Below are positions 26,049 to 36,041 of a stretch of DNA of 62,117 bases, in pieces. Source of the stretch: Bacteroidales bacterium (GTDB lineage: Bacteria > Bacteroidota > Bacteroidia > Bacteroidales > UBA932). The stretch is from contig JAGCCX010000062.1 of NCBI GenBank assembly GCA_017651465.1, positions 1 through 62,117 of the forward strand. The letters are read 5' to 3'. Each line of letters begins with the position of its first letter. Position 1 is the first letter of the stretch. The position numbers were made by a program, and so were the translations under genes. The notes beneath the pieces were generated by a model, which ran no database searches, was not told the DNA's origin, and worked only from the letters and a program-made list of their open reading frames with translations.

Positions 26049-27884
26049 TTAGTCTGCGTAATGGTAATCGTTTTTCAGTTGTCCCTTACTGCCGTCGACG
26101 AGAGACTTGAAGATGGGCCAGAACATATACTCCTCGGGGTTGTTGACGTAGAGGCCGTTGATACGGTCGTCATACAGACCCATAGGAGAACCGGTGCTGT
26201 TGCTCACTTTGGTAATGTACTCTTTTTCGTCTTCCCAGTCGCCCTGGGGAGCGGCAGTTTCGCCTTTCTTGTACCCGTAGATGGTCACTGCGCCGTCTTC
26301 GACTTTCCAGTACACGTCTCCGGTCATATAGTTGTAAGGAGCCTCAAGATTGCGGAGCTTGAACATTTCCGCCTTGGCGTCGTCCATCTTGCTCTTGAGC
26401 ATACCCCATCGGATAAGGTCGCCCTTGCGGAGGAACTCGCCGCAGAATTCAAGTGCACGCTCGTCAACGATGGCGTTGAACATCTTGTCCTTGGAATTGA
26501 GGCCGTTTACGTAGTCCTCGGCCTGGTCGGGGTGGCCGGTGAAGGCACGTAAGCGCACGGGCAGGAAGTATTCCCTGGCAGCTGAGAGGTCTCCCAGTTC
26601 GTTGGCGATTTCGGCAGCCATCAGGAGCACGTCGGCATAGCGCATTACAGCAGGCTTGATGCCGTCATCGGTGGTCCCTTCGTAGCCGGGGGTCTGGTCC
26701 AGGCGGAATTTGCCGAAGTACCAGGAGGCTATGCCGCCTATCTTGTATCCGTCCACTGAATCTTTGTCGTTGGCGAACTTCCAGTTGACGCAGGTAATAT
26801 CGCGGCGCACGTCGTTCTCGTCGTACTTCCACCACATAAAAGGAGTGGGGCCGGCGGCTCCGCCACGGGCGGAAGAACCGAAGATGGTGCTGGCTTCACC
26901 TCGTACTGCGAAGGTGGTGTTCCAGCGTCCGCGACTCTCTCCGAAGGGCAGTACGAACAGGGTTTCACCGTCGAAATTGAGGTTGTTGATGGTGTTCTGG
27001 CGCGACCAGTAAGCTGCGAAGCTTGGATCCAGACTGCACCCTCCGTTTTCGATAACATCTTTGAGATAGACAAGAGCCTTGGGATAAAGTACGCTCTTCT
27101 GCAGCTCGGGGCAGGTGCTCGTACGCACTTTCCCAAGGTCTCCGGTTCCCACCATCCCGTCGTCGGGACGCAGGGCGGACCCGGAAGCAGCAAGGGCAAT
27201 TCTGGCGTAGAGACCTTCGGCGAACGCCTTGTTCACGCGGTCGGTGCGCGAGGTGGCTGCGGTCTTGCCGGGATAGGGCAGTACCTGGATTGCCTTGTCG
27301 AGGTCGCCGAGTATGCGCACGTAAATGCTGTCACGGCACTGCTTGCTCTGATAGAGGGTCTCCGAGGTCACGGAAGTGAAGCGCGCGGGAACATCTCCCC
27401 AAATCTTGGTAAGGTCGTAGTATAACATAGCGCGGAGGGTGAGAGCCTCGCCCCAGAGGTACTGCATATTGGGGTCGCCCTGGAGGTCGGCAAATTGCTC
27501 GAGCCCTTCGATGGTCAGGTTGCAGCGCTCTACGCCTCTGTACATCAGGGAGAAAGGTCCTCCGTCCTTACCGAGCTCGGTGCTGGTAGGGTCGGTGTTG
27601 TAGTTGGTGATGCGGCCCTTGTCGGAGGTGGGATCGTAGGTGTTGTACCACTCGATGTCGGTGTTGAAACCATACCAGCAGATAACCCTGTTACGATAAC
27701 TCAGGTCGAGGGTGAAAGTCTGGTAGATTCCAAGTATAGCGCCTTCGGCAAGGTCGTAGTTGGAGTAAACATCCCCGTTTTCAAAAGCCGAAGGGGATGA
27801 AGGCTTCAGAAATGAATCATCGCAGGAAGAAACGACTGCTGCCGCTGCTGCGAAACCGATCAAATACTTAAATATCTTTTTCAT
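26049..27884 (-). CDS. susD-like: SusD/RagB-family outer-membrane glycan-binding lipoprotein
   Basis: 611 aa. Start is ATG 27884; a TTG 12 nt further upstream is also in frame but abuts the susC stop. The lipobox is in AVVSSCDDSFLKPSSPSAF. The N-terminal TPR-like helical region (LWGEALTLRAMLYYDLTKIWGDVP, ~residues 145-168, read in two halves as LWGEALTLRAMLYYDL and TKIWGDVP) and the C-terminal ADVLLMAAEIANELGD with EFCGEFLRKGDLIRWGML are textbook SusD. It forms the lid of the SusC transporter and binds oligosaccharides at the cell surface. The substrate is inferred to be homogalacturonan or rhamnogalacturonan fragments from the surrounding lyases and esterases. Confidence 0.96.
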   Translation of the reverse strand: MKKIFKYLIGFAAAAAVVSSCDDSFLKPSSPSAFENGDVYSNYDLAEGAILGIYQTFTLDLSYRNRVICWYGFNTDIEWYNTYDPTSDKGRITNYNTDPTSTELGKDGGPFSLMYRGVERCNLTIEGLEQFADLQGDPNMQYLWGEALTLRAMLYYDLTKIWGDVPARFTSVTSETLYQSKQCRDSIYVRILGDLDKAIQVLPYPGKTAATSRTDRVNKAFAEGLYARIALAASGSALRPDDGMVGTGDLGKVRTSTCPELQKSVLYPKALVYLKDVIENGGCSLDPSFAAYWSRQNTINNLNFDGETLFVLPFGESRGRWNTTFAVRGEASTIFGSSARGGAAGPTPFMWWKYDENDVRRDITCVNWKFANDKDSVDGYKIGGIASWYFGKFRLDQTPGYEGTTDDGIKPAVMRYADVLLMAAEIANELGDLSAAREYFLPVRLRAFTGHPDQAEDYVNGLNSKDKMFNAIVDERALEFCGEFLRKGDLIRWGMLKSKMDDAKAEMFKLRNLEAPYNYMTGDVYWKVEDGAVTIYGYKKGETAAPQGDWEDEKEYITKVSNSTGSPMGLYDDRINGLYVNNPEEYMFWPIFKSLVDGSKGQLKNDYHYAD

Positions 27885-27896
27885 CTTCGTCGGCAA

Positions 27897-30800
27897 TTAG
27901 AATGTGAGATTCACACCGGCCACGAAGCCGATGCTCTTGGGGTAAGCGGAATAATCTACGCCAGGTGTGAGAGGAGTGGTGCGACGCGTATCAACTTCAG
28001 GGTCGAAGCCCGAGTACTTGGTCAGGCAGAACAGGTTGGTGCCCGTAACGTAAACACGTGCCTTGCGCAAATGAATCTTCTCGGTCAGCGCCTCGGGGAT
28101 GGTGTAGCCTATGGTAGCGCTCTGCAGGCGGAGGAAAGATCCGTCTTCTACGGCCCAGTCGGTAAGCACTGCGCGATAGCTTGCGGGGCTCCACATTGTG
28201 GTGCCGGCGTTGAGAGCGGCGAGGGCGTCGGGATCGGTAATGATTTCACCGGTCTCCCAGTTGACGTTGGTCCAGCGGTTGCCGACCTCCATTCCCTTCA
28301 TCTGGTTGCGGGGAGTGGTCTTGTTGCGGGAAGACGTGAAATCGATCTTGTTGGCGTTGTACACATCGTTGCCAACCATATAGTTGAAGTTGGCGCTGAA
28401 GTCGAAGCCTTTGAGATAGCCGCTCAGGGAGAAACCTCCGGTGAGGAACGGCAGGGCGTTGCCGATGACGGTCATATCGCTGGAGTCGATCTTGCCGTCG
28501 GGGATAGGATTGCCGTGTTCGTCTAAAGCTCCGGCAATATCCTTGAGTTTCATAGCGCCGGGACGCATATAGTCGGTTCCGATGTAGGTGGATCCGTCCA
28601 CAACTCCATCCTTGAGCTGCCATTTGCCGTTGACGTAGTCAAAGTCGCTCACCTCGTAGCGTCCGTCGCTCACGAAGCCATAGATGTTTCCGAGAGGCTT
28701 GCCCTTCTCGACTATGTAGTCCATAGTCATTTCGCTGGATGCCCATCCGGAGTACGTTCCGGGGAGGTAGTCCAGACCGCCGAGGTCGGTGACCACATTG
28801 CGGTTGTAGGCAACGTTGCCGCTGAAATTCAGGGAGAAGTCTTTCTTGGAAACGATGGGTGCATTGATAGTCAACTCGATACCGCGGTTGCGGGTAGATC
28901 CGATGTTGCGGTACTGGGTTGCGTATCCGGTGCCTGCTGCGGAGATAGGATAATTGATGAGCAGGTCCCTGGTGGAGTTCTGGTACAACTCGATGCTACC
29001 GTTGAGCTTGCTCTGCCAGAAACTGAAGTCCAAACCGATGTTGTGGGTGATGGAAGTCTCCCATTTGAGATCCGGATTGTTGAGTATATCTCCGGAGGAG
29101 TAGTAGGTGGGATTCTGGCTGATGTAGCCTGCGGATGCCGAGTATTGCTTGTAGAGCTGGCCGGAAGGAATGTCGTTGTTACCGGCGGTACCGAAGCTGT
29201 AGCGGAGCTTGAGCTGGTCGAGCCAGGAGTGGGCGTCATCCATCCAGGGCTCGTTTGAGATAGTCCAGGACACAGCTGCCGAAGGGAAGAAACCCCAGGG
29301 ATTTGCAAACTTGGAAGATGCATCGGCACGCAGCGAGGCTCCGAAAGAGTAGCGGTGCTTGTAGTCGTAGTTCACACGGCCGAAGAATGAAAGCAGTATG
29401 TCGTTGGGACTGTAGGAGTTGGAAAAATCCTTGAGCAGGCCGGCAGATGACATATGGTTCCAAGCCATCTGGGCATCGAAGAACGAAGGGAAGTTCACCG
29501 CAGTGTTGAGGATGGTGTTGCTCTTTGTGACGGTGAGCTCCTGTCCGAGCATAGCGTTGAGGCTGTGGTCGGAGTTCTTGATGAGATTCTCGAAGTCATA
29601 GTTGAGGGTGTTGGTGTTGCGATAACGGGTACGGAATAACTCCTTGTGCTCGTTGCTCGGATTGTAAGGGAATCCGGAGCGGTCGAACACATACCAGGTG
29701 GACACGCCGTAGAAGCGGTCGTCGCTCTGACGGTGGTCTTCCAGGCCGCCCTCTATCTTGAGCTTGAGATTGTCGATTATGGTCCAGTTGAAGGCGCCGT
29801 TGAGGTTGAGGGTGGTACGGAGCCTCTTGGAGTCGTTGTCCTTGATGGACTGGAGCGGGTTTACGTAGTCACCGTACTCAGCTTCGTCTTCGTTGGCGGC
29901 GGAGCCGGGAATGGGAAGGGGACTGTAAACTATGGCGTGCTTGAGACGGCCGTTGCCGGAGGAGGTGCCCTTGTCGTTGAGGGAGTTGGCTCCCGATCCG
30001 CGGACATTTACCCTGGCGTAACGGGCGCTGAGGTCGATGCTGGTGGTCTTGGAAGTTTTGTAATGTCCCTTCAAGTTGAGGTTGTCACGGCTGTAGTTCG
30101 ACCCGGACATAATGGCCTGGTCGCCCAGACGTGCATAGCCGACTGTCCAGTTGTAACCGTCACCGCTGCCGGATACCGTGGCGTCGGCGCTGTAGGTATA
30201 GCCTGTGTTGCCGAACACTGCGTCCGCCCAGTTGTTGCCGGCGATGCCCTTGTAAAGATCCATATCGCTGAATGTGCCGAAATAGGGCTCATAGCGGGAT
30301 GAAACTTTGTCGGCCATTGCTGCGAGCTCGTAAGTGAGCTGCACGAAGTCGTATGCGTCCATAGCTTGGACAGCATTGCCGTTGGCCATCCATTTGGGAC
30401 CGCCGTATGCGTTGACTTTCACTGAGATCTTCTGGCCTTTCTCGGCTCCTTTGGTGGTGACGATCACAACGCCGTTGGCTCCCCGGCTACCATAGATGGC
30501 AGTGGAGAAAGCGTCCTTGAGCACGTCGATGGAGGCGATTTCCGAGGAGGAGATGTCGTTGATGCTCTCCACGGGGAAGCCGTCCACGATGTAAAGGGGC
30601 TTGCTCTCCTGGGTGATGGAGCCGCCGCCACGGACGCGGATCTTGATGTCGGCGTCGGGATCACCTTCGGTGGTGACCACGGAGACGCCCGCCATCTTAC
30701 CTGAAAGGGCCTGGCTCAAAGTGGTTACCGGCTGCTCGGTGAGTTTGTCCGAGTTGACGGAACTCACGGAACCGAGCAGGTCGCGGCGCTTGACTGTCTG

Positions 30801-31133
30801 ATAACCTACCACGACCACTTCGTCGAGGAAGGTCTGGTCTGCTTTCAGAACTACGTCAATCTTGCTGCGGCCGTCAATGGCTACGGTCTGGTCGGCGAGT
30901 CCCAGGAAAGAGAAAACCAGGTTCGCTGCATCTGTAGGGACGCTGAGCTCGAAATCTCCGTCGATACCGGTGACCGTACCTATGGTGGTGCCTTCTACGA
31001 AGACGCCTGCACCAATCAACGGCTCACCGCTTTCGTCGGTCACGACGCCGCTGATGACGTTCTGTGCCGAAAGACTCAGAGCAGTTCCCAAGCAGAGGAG
31101 CGAAACGAAAAGTTTCTTTGCTAGACTGTTCAT
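27897..31133 (-). CDS. susC-like: SusC/RagA-family TonB-dependent outer-membrane transporter
   Basis: 1078 aa. A signal peptide ([10 protein letters not shown]) precedes a carboxypeptidase-D-like plug extension (residues ~24-100, [18 protein letters not shown]). The TonB-box region [20 protein letters not shown] follows at ~112, then the plug with [20 protein letters not shown] (~165) and the beta-barrel, ending in aromatic Phe (VAGVNLTF) as outer-membrane proteins do. It imports oligogalacturonides with SusD. The start overlaps the preceding PL1 stop (ATGA), so susC is translated as an internal gene of the operon and has no promoter of its own that I can see. In many loci susC is first. Confidence 0.97.
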   Translation of the reverse strand: MNSLAKKLFVSLLCLGTALSLSAQNVISGVVTDESGEPLIGAGVFVEGTTIGTVTGIDGDFELSVPTDAANLVFSFLGLADQTVAIDGRSKIDVVLKADQTFLDEVVVVGYQTVKRRDLLGSVSSVNSDKLTEQPVTTLSQALSGKMAGVSVVTTEGDPDADIKIRVRGGGSITQESKPLYIVDGFPVESINDISSSEIASIDVLKDAFSTAIYGSRGANGVVIVTTKGAEKGQKISVKVNAYGGPKWMANGNAVQAMDAYDFVQLTYELAAMADKVSSRYEPYFGTFSDMDLYKGIAGNNWADAVFGNTGYTYSADATVSGSGDGYNWTVGYARLGDQAIMSGSNYSRDNLNLKGHYKTSKTTSIDLSARYARVNVRGSGANSLNDKGTSSGNGRLKHAIVYSPLPIPGSAANEDEAEYGDYVNPLQSIKDNDSKRLRTTLNLNGAFNWTIIDNLKLKIEGGLEDHRQSDDRFYGVSTWYVFDRSGFPYNPSNEHKELFRTRYRNTNTLNYDFENLIKNSDHSLNAMLGQELTVTKSNTILNTAVNFPSFFDAQMAWNHMSSAGLLKDFSNSYSPNDILLSFFGRVNYDYKHRYSFGASLRADASSKFANPWGFFPSAAVSWTISNEPWMDDAHSWLDQLKLRYSFGTAGNNDIPSGQLYKQYSASAGYISQNPTYYSSGDILNNPDLKWETSITHNIGLDFSFWQSKLNGSIELYQNSTRDLLINYPISAAGTGYATQYRNIGSTRNRGIELTINAPIVSKKDFSLNFSGNVAYNRNVVTDLGGLDYLPGTYSGWASSEMTMDYIVEKGKPLGNIYGFVSDGRYEVSDFDYVNGKWQLKDGVVDGSTYIGTDYMRPGAMKLKDIAGALDEHGNPIPDGKIDSSDMTVIGNALPFLTGGFSLSGYLKGFDFSANFNYMVGNDVYNANKIDFTSSRNKTTPRNQMKGMEVGNRWTNVNWETGEIITDPDALAALNAGTTMWSPASYRAVLTDWAVEDGSFLRLQSATIGYTIPEALTEKIHLRKARVYVTGTNLFCLTKYSGFDPEVDTRRTTPLTPGVDYSAYPKSIGFVAGVNLTF

Positions 31134-33004
31134 TGAGATTGTTTTTGGTTAGTATGAATAATATAGTGTAGATACATTTCCAGGTTGGTATATCGCCCGT
31201 GCTTGTCGAGCGTCTTTGCCGGACCGTCGGAAGGGTTGCCTTTTGACAGGCCGAATTCATCTTCGAACCAGTCGGGAAGACCGTCGCCGTCGCTGTCGCG
31301 CACGCGTCCCCTCTGGGCGTCGGTGGCGCTGTATTCGGGCCAGCCGCCCACCTGGGTCTGGGAATCCAGGATGCCCTTGTTGCCTGCGGCAGCCGAACCG
31401 GCTTTGATTTCGTTGACTATGCGGGTATCGACCGCATCGCGCTCAAGGCTTGCTCCGGCCTGGGCGAGTACGGTTGTGTATGCGTCGGAGGCACTCTGCG
31501 AATTGACCTTGCTGCCGTTTACGGAGATGTCAAAAGCCTGCTGGGATTTGATCTCCCCGGAAGGGGTGCCATTGGGCTGCAGGCCGTTCCAATTGTCGGA
31601 GTTCACACTGGCAAGGAGGCTCTTCTGGCTGGCATTGAGAGCGGGACAGTCGGAGTCGAAATAGTTGCCGCTCAAGTGGAACTTGCCCCATACGCCCTTG
31701 CTGTTCTTGTTGGAACCGTCATCGGCGTTGGGAGAGAAGATGCGGTTGACCAGGGAATTCTTGGTGGCGGTGGAAGGCCCCGGTTTGTAGTAGTTGTTGA
31801 TGAAGTTGAACGATCCGCCTTCTCCTGCGTAACCGCCGTTGGTGGGGCCCCAGTTATAGAATACATTGTTCACCAGTTCCGTCTTTTCGCCGTCGGGATT
31901 GCCGGTATAGCGGCTGCCACAGAGACGCGGGGTACGTGAGGTGTGGCTGGCGATGATATTGTGGGAGAAAGTGGCGCCGTGTCCGCCCCATATGCCGCCG
32001 TATCCGTGCGCCCCCTTGGGGTGGAAGGAATTGTTGAGGCTCTCTGCGAGTATGCAGTACTGCATAGTGAAGCGGTCGTTGTCGTAGAATGAGGCCACCT
32101 CGTCGATGCACCAGCTCATAGAGCAGTGGTCGATGATGATGTCGCTTTGTTCGCGGCCCCAGATGCAGTCTTCCATAGGGATGGCGGAAAGGTTCTTCCA
32201 TTGCTCCTCGGTCATACTGGCCTTGTACGCCTTTGCTCCCTCGTCTCCCATCCTGAAGCGTATGTAGCGGATGATAACGTTGTCGGCCTTGACTTGAACG
32301 GAATAGTCGCTCAAGCAGATTCCGTCTCCGGGCGCCGTCTGGCCGGCGATGGTGACGTCATTTCTGTTGATTACCAAGTTGGAGTTCAACTTTATGCGGC
32401 CTGCTACATCGAAGACGATGACGCGGGCGCCGCTCTGGCCGAGTGCCCACCGCAGGGATCCCTCACCGTTGTCGTTCAGATTAGTTACGTGATAAACCTT
32501 GCCTCCGCGGCCACCAGTAGTAAACATTCCGCAGCCTTCGGCGCCGGGGAAGGCCCGGGCAATTCCGTCCTCCTCTGATTCGGGAATGCCGAACTCCTCA
32601 TAGCGGGAGCTGTCGCCTGAGGGCGGATTGTCAGGGGTCTGTTCTTCGGCCTTGTCGGTGGAGACGTTGAGTGTCGAAGACCAGGAAGAGTTGCCTCCTG
32701 CAGCTACACTGCGCACGTTGAAGCTGTATTCCGTGCCGGGAGTGAGGTTGGAGATGACCACGTTGCGGGTTGTGACGTTGCCGCTCTGCTCTTCGGAACC
32801 TCCCTTCAGGAGCCGCCAGTCATACGACTCGGCTCCGGCTACTGCCGACCACTGGAAGGTGAGCGAGGTTTCGGTGCTGGAGTGAAGCGCCAGTCCGGAA
32901 GGAGTGTCGGGGACCTTGGGGGTTTCCGGTCCCTTCTCCTCTTCGCCGCAGGCGGTCAGGATGAGCGCCAGAGCGCTCAGGAATATGGATGTCAGTCTCT
33001 TCAT
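31130..33004 (-). CDS. Fn3-PL1 pectate lyase lipoprotein
   Basis: 624 aa. The lipobox [10 protein letters not shown] is followed by a fibronectin type III domain (~33-117, [19 protein letters not shown]) and a PL1-type beta-helix from ~145 ([20 protein letters not shown], the usual start of this lyase group). Helix features include [18 protein letters not shown] (~218) and [18 protein letters not shown] (~297), with the conserved DHCS turn. The C-terminus carries a [16 protein letters not shown] segment, a thrombospondin type-3/calcium-binding-like motif typical of the group. Probably extracellular eliminative cleavage of homogalacturonan. It overlaps both neighbours by ATGA. Confidence 0.9.
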   Translation of the reverse strand: MKRLTSIFLSALALILTACGEEEKGPETPKVPDTPSGLALHSSTETSLTFQWSAVAGAESYDWRLLKGGSEEQSGNVTTRNVVISNLTPGTEYSFNVRSVAAGGNSSWSSTLNVSTDKAEEQTPDNPPSGDSSRYEEFGIPESEEDGIARAFPGAEGCGMFTTGGRGGKVYHVTNLNDNGEGSLRWALGQSGARVIVFDVAGRIKLNSNLVINRNDVTIAGQTAPGDGICLSDYSVQVKADNVIIRYIRFRMGDEGAKAYKASMTEEQWKNLSAIPMEDCIWGREQSDIIIDHCSMSWCIDEVASFYDNDRFTMQYCILAESLNNSFHPKGAHGYGGIWGGHGATFSHNIIASHTSRTPRLCGSRYTGNPDGEKTELVNNVFYNWGPTNGGYAGEGGSFNFINNYYKPGPSTATKNSLVNRIFSPNADDGSNKNSKGVWGKFHLSGNYFDSDCPALNASQKSLLASVNSDNWNGLQPNGTPSGEIKSQQAFDISVNGSKVNSQSASDAYTTVLAQAGASLERDAVDTRIVNEIKAGSAAAGNKGILDSQTQVGGWPEYSATDAQRGRVRDSDGDGLPDWFEDEFGLSKGNPSDGPAKTLDKHGRYTNLEMYLHYIIHTNQKQSQ

Positions 33005-34365
33005 AACTTCTCGTATTCGATAGAGGCCCAGATGAGGGGGCCTATGCCCTTGGGGTCGTTCGCGCGTATGCGCTCGTGTATGTAATAATCGTAAGTGCCG
33101 CTTCGGTTTTCTTTGCCGCCGAGGCCTGCCACTTCGCAGCAGCGGTTGAGGTTCACCAGGCCCTTCGAATCTACGGAGACGAAGGTCTTGAGGAGCCTGC
33201 GGTAACGGTCTTTGGATGCTGTTACGGAGTAGTCCTTGATCCAGCCGTTGCGTGTGCCTTTCAGGAGGACGTAAGTGAACATCGCGCTTGCGCTTGCCTC
33301 AAGGTAATTGCCCTCGGCTCCGGGGCGGTCAAGGACCTGGTACCACATCCGGCTTTGGGGATCGGCGAATTCCCTTACCGTAAGCAGGAGCTGGGAGAGC
33401 ATATCTATTAGTTTCTGCTGCAGTTCACCTTCGGGTATCCAGGGGATTACATCGGCCAGGGCCATAGCATACCAGCCGGAGGCGCGGCCCCAGGCGTGTT
33501 CCGACTGGCCGGTGGAGGGGTCGCACCAGAACATTGAGTGCGAAGCGTCCCAGGCGTGGCGGAGGAGTCTGGTGTCGGGGTCGTAGCATTTGTCCCAGGC
33601 GAGGGTGAACTGTTTGACTATATCTTGATAGTTGGCTGCTTTGAGGGAGTCGGGGACGTAACGTGATGTGTATTCGGCATAGAAGGGTTCTACCATATAG
33701 AGGCCGTCAAGCCACATTTGCTCGGGGTAGATTTGCTTGTGCCAGAAGCCTCCTTCGGGGGTGCGGGGCATTTCGCATATCTGCTCGTAGAGTTTGTCCA
33801 TCGCCAGTCTGTACTTTTCTTTTCCGGTGATGTCGTAGAGCCGAAAGAGTGTTTTGCCGGGGCAGATGTGGTCGGAGGAGTAGTTGGACTTTTTGTACTT
33901 TCCTCCTATGGTTCCGGTTGAATCGATGATGGCGTCGTACCAGTCGTCAACGTACTTTATTATAGAGATGGCATCCGGTGCTACTGCTGCGCAGGCCTCC
34001 TGTTCGTAAGGGCCAAAGTCGGCCTGCGCAGCATCCGCGCCGGATGTCTGTCTTAAATGGCCAAAGTCGGCCTGCGCAGCATCCTCGCCGGAAACCTGCC
34101 CAGAATGGCCAAAGTCGGCCTGCGCAGCATCCTCGCCAGATACCTGCCCAGAAGGGCTGCATTCAGTTGCCAGGGCGGCGTCGAGCAGGGCTTTTAGTTC
34201 CAGGCCGGTGGTGTAGTTCCATTTGAGATTGCCTTCCTGGCCGTCGATGTAGGAAGCCTGGGGGCAGCGGACCATCTCGGAGCGTACCAGGCGTGAAGAC
34301 AGCGGAGCCTTGGCCGTGCAGGCGGTCAAGGCTAGTGCGAGCAATATGATGTTCAGTTGCTTCAT
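33001..34365 (-). CDS. GH105 unsaturated rhamnogalacturonyl/galacturonyl hydrolase, with a three-unit repeat insertion
   Basis: 454 aa lipoprotein (lipobox [10 protein letters not shown]). GH105 enzymes hydrolyse the unsaturated uronate from lyase products, yielding 5-keto-4-deoxyuronate for KduI. Family blocks are [13 protein letters not shown] (~50), [20 protein letters not shown] (~159), [18 protein letters not shown] (~222, with the catalytic Asp region), [13 protein letters not shown] and [18 protein letters not shown]. Residues ~71-127 are foreign to the family: three 16-residue units of the type [16 protein letters not shown], lying between the first helix and the next conserved block ([13 protein letters not shown]). 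The insertion keeps the frame and probably forms a disordered loop. ATGA overlaps on both sides. Confidence 0.93.
   Translation of the reverse strand: MKQLNIILLALALTACTAKAPLSSRLVRSEMVRCPQASYIDGQEGNLKWNYTTGLELKALLDAALATECSPSGQVSGEDAAQADFGHSGQVSGEDAAQADFGHLRQTSGADAAQADFGPYEQEACAAVAPDAISIIKYVDDWYDAIIDSTGTIGGKYKKSNYSSDHICPGKTLFRLYDITGKEKYRLAMDKLYEQICEMPRTPEGGFWHKQIYPEQMWLDGLYMVEPFYAEYTSRYVPDSLKAANYQDIVKQFTLAWDKCYDPDTRLLRHAWDASHSMFWCDPSTGQSEHAWGRASGWYAMALADVIPWIPEGELQQKLIDMLSQLLLTVREFADPQSRMWYQVLDRPGAEGNYLEASASAMFTYVLLKGTRNGWIKDYSVTASKDRYRRLLKTFVSVDSKGLVNLNRCCEVAGLGGKENRSGTYDYYIHERIRANDPKGIGPLIWASIEYEKL
33986..34032. repeat. 47-bp palindrome at the 3' end of the GH105 insertion
   Basis: GCTGCGCAGGCC (33986-33997) and GGCCTGCGCAGC (34021-34032) are perfectly complementary 12-bp arms around a 23-nt spacer that starts TCCTGTTCGTAAGGGCC. 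The spacer and part of the right arm make up the 27-bp core also found, inverted, in uxaA with different arms. The right arm is part of the first 48-bp tandem unit. Confidence 0.85.
34011..34154. repeat. Three tandem 48-bp units inside the GH105 gene
   Basis: Units at 34011-34058, 34059-34106 and 34107-34154, each starting GGCCAAAGTCGGCCTGCGCA. Units 2 and 3 are nearly identical, and unit 1 diverges in its second half. On the coding strand they give 16-residue repeats containing DAAQADFG. The period is the same as that of the hutI repeat at 3-76. Confidence 0.92.
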
Positions 34366-36041
34366 CTGTTGTCGTATGGATTCCAGATTATGCCGTCTTC
34401 CTTTTGGTACATTACTTTTTCAAAGCTGTACTCGGCGGCTTTGCGGGCATTGAGTTTCTTGGCCCATTTGACTCTCGGCCCGGCGGCTCCGGGACCGTAG
34501 TTGGCATATTCGGCGTAATAGGAATTCTTTTTGGTGTCGGGCTTGCCTTCCTTTTCCCAGTCGTGCCAGCCTTCGGGGAGGATGTGGGGCCCGAGTTCGC
34601 ATTCGATGAAAACGGTCTTGGCGTATGCGCCCCACGGGCGGCCCAGGTAAACTTTGTCTATGCCGGGAGCCGCAGTGAGCTTGCAATTCTTGAAAACGTA
34701 GCCGTACTTTTGTCCCTTAAGGGTGGAGGCGGCAGTGACGTAGCTGTTTTTCTTGCTGTGTATGATGCAGTTTTCGAAGTAGGCTATGCTGGGGCCGAAG
34801 ATGAAGTCGGTGGTGCCTTCTATGTAGCAGTCAAGGAAATAATTGCGTTTGATTCCGCCATCTTTGCCGAAGCGTCCGTAAGTATAGAGAGTATCCTGAT
34901 TGCCGATGAAGCGGCAGCCTTTGAAGAAGAGGAAGTCCCCGTCGGTGAATACCGCTACGGCCTGGGCTATGTCTTTACCCTCGCCTGCGCTGTTCTCGAA
35001 AGTCAGGTTCTCGAAGGTGACGTAACTTGAATGGATGTAGATGGTTGCGCTGCCGGAAGTGCCCACCGGGAAGTCGAGGCCGGGCCAGTTCTGCTTGGCG
35101 TATTTGTCGAAAGTGATGACGGTGCCCTCAGCGTCCTCGCCCTTGATGTGAAGACGGAATTTTGAATGGGGGATGCTCACGCACTCTTTGTACTGGCCTT
35201 TGCGGATATAGATGGTGGTGGTTCGCTCGTGGCTGTAATCGGGGCAGGCGTCGATGGCTTCCTGTACCGTCATAAAATCTCCGTGGCCGTCGGCGGATAC
35301 GGTATAATCGTAGCGGGTGAGGTGGGCGGCCACCTCGGGCAGTTGCTCACCGATGAGTGAGCATACAATCTCGGTAACCTTGCGGGCACCGGAGGCGACG
35401 GTGTGGGTGTTGTCGGTCTTGCCGTCAGGGGCGTATGCGTAGAGTCCGGGAGCGAGGTGCATAAAATACGGGCGCGAAGCCTCGTCTCCAAGCCCCTCGA
35501 TCCAGTCGAGAGTGGCCGTGGTTACGTCCAGCAGAGGAGTGCCGGTCTGTTCGGCAACCTGCTTCATTGCGGCGGGATAGTCGCCGTGGCACTCACGGTC
35601 GAGCTTGCCGTCTTTGAACCAGCGGCGGGCGACCGGGGTGAGGAGAACGGGCTTGCCTCCTTTATCGCGGGTACCTTTAATAAACGTGCGGAGATTGTCC
35701 TGATAAGCTCCCCAGGGGGCAGCATAGCGGGTGGAATCGGACTCCTTGGAGTCGTTGTGCCCGAATTCGATGAACACGTAATCGCCGGGACGTATCGCAC
35801 CCAGAACCCGGTCCCAGTCGCCTGTGTCGATGAAATTCTTGGTGCTGCGTCCGTTGCGGGCATAGTTTATGACCTTGACGCCCTCGTCCAGGAAGTTCTG
35901 GAACATCATACCCCAGCCGCGCTCGGGATTAGCTTTCGAAAGGTTTTTCTCGGCCATTGTGCTGTCTCCCATCAAGTGGATGGTGAATGAACTCAGCAGG
36001 AGCCAGGCGGCTGCGGCCACAACAGGGAAGAAGCGTCTCAT
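34362..36041 (-). CDS. Fused pectin acetylesterase (CE12, SGNH) and pectin methylesterase (CE8)
   Basis: 559 aa with an N-terminal signal. Residues ~20-245 form an SGNH hydrolase of the rhamnogalacturonan acetylesterase type. The Ser block is HLMGDSTMAEKN, the Gly/Asn block FIEFGHNDSKES, and the catalytic Asp/His DNTHTVASGA (~215). Residues ~250-555 form a pectinesterase beta-helix starting YTVSADGHGDFMTVQEAIDA. Its active-site marks are GNQDTLYTYGRFG (~382), YIEGTTDFIFGPS (~403) and YLGRPWGAYAKT (~465). One polypeptide thus removes acetyl and methyl groups from pectin, exposing it to the lyases and to GH28. ATGA overlaps with both neighbours. Confidence 0.94.
   Translation of the reverse strand: MRRFFPVVAAAAWLLLSSFTIHLMGDSTMAEKNLSKANPERGWGMMFQNFLDEGVKVINYARNGRSTKNFIDTGDWDRVLGAIRPGDYVFIEFGHNDSKESDSTRYAAPWGAYQDNLRTFIKGTRDKGGKPVLLTPVARRWFKDGKLDRECHGDYPAAMKQVAEQTGTPLLDVTTATLDWIEGLGDEASRPYFMHLAPGLYAYAPDGKTDNTHTVASGARKVTEIVCSLIGEQLPEVAAHLTRYDYTVSADGHGDFMTVQEAIDACPDYSHERTTTIYIRKGQYKECVSIPHSKFRLHIKGEDAEGTVITFDKYAKQNWPGLDFPVGTSGSATIYIHSSYVTFENLTFENSAGEGKDIAQAVAVFTDGDFLFFKGCRFIGNQDTLYTYGRFGKDGGIKRNYFLDCYIEGTTDFIFGPSIAYFENCIIHSKKNSYVTAASTLKGQKYGYVFKNCKLTAAPGIDKVYLGRPWGAYAKTVFIECELGPHILPEGWHDWEKEGKPDTKKNSYYAEYANYGPGAAGPRVKWAKKLNARKAAEYSFEKVMYQKEDGIIWNPYDNR

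Noticed and set aside
27884-27896. TTG start four codons upstream for the SusD gene
   Set aside because: The ATG at 27884 begins directly at a normal signal peptide. The TTG lies against the susC stop and adds only a few residues of no family value.
33986-34154. CRISPR array in the 48-bp repeat region
   Set aside because: Units are directly abutting coding repeats with no unique spacers between identical repeats, and no cas genes are in the window.
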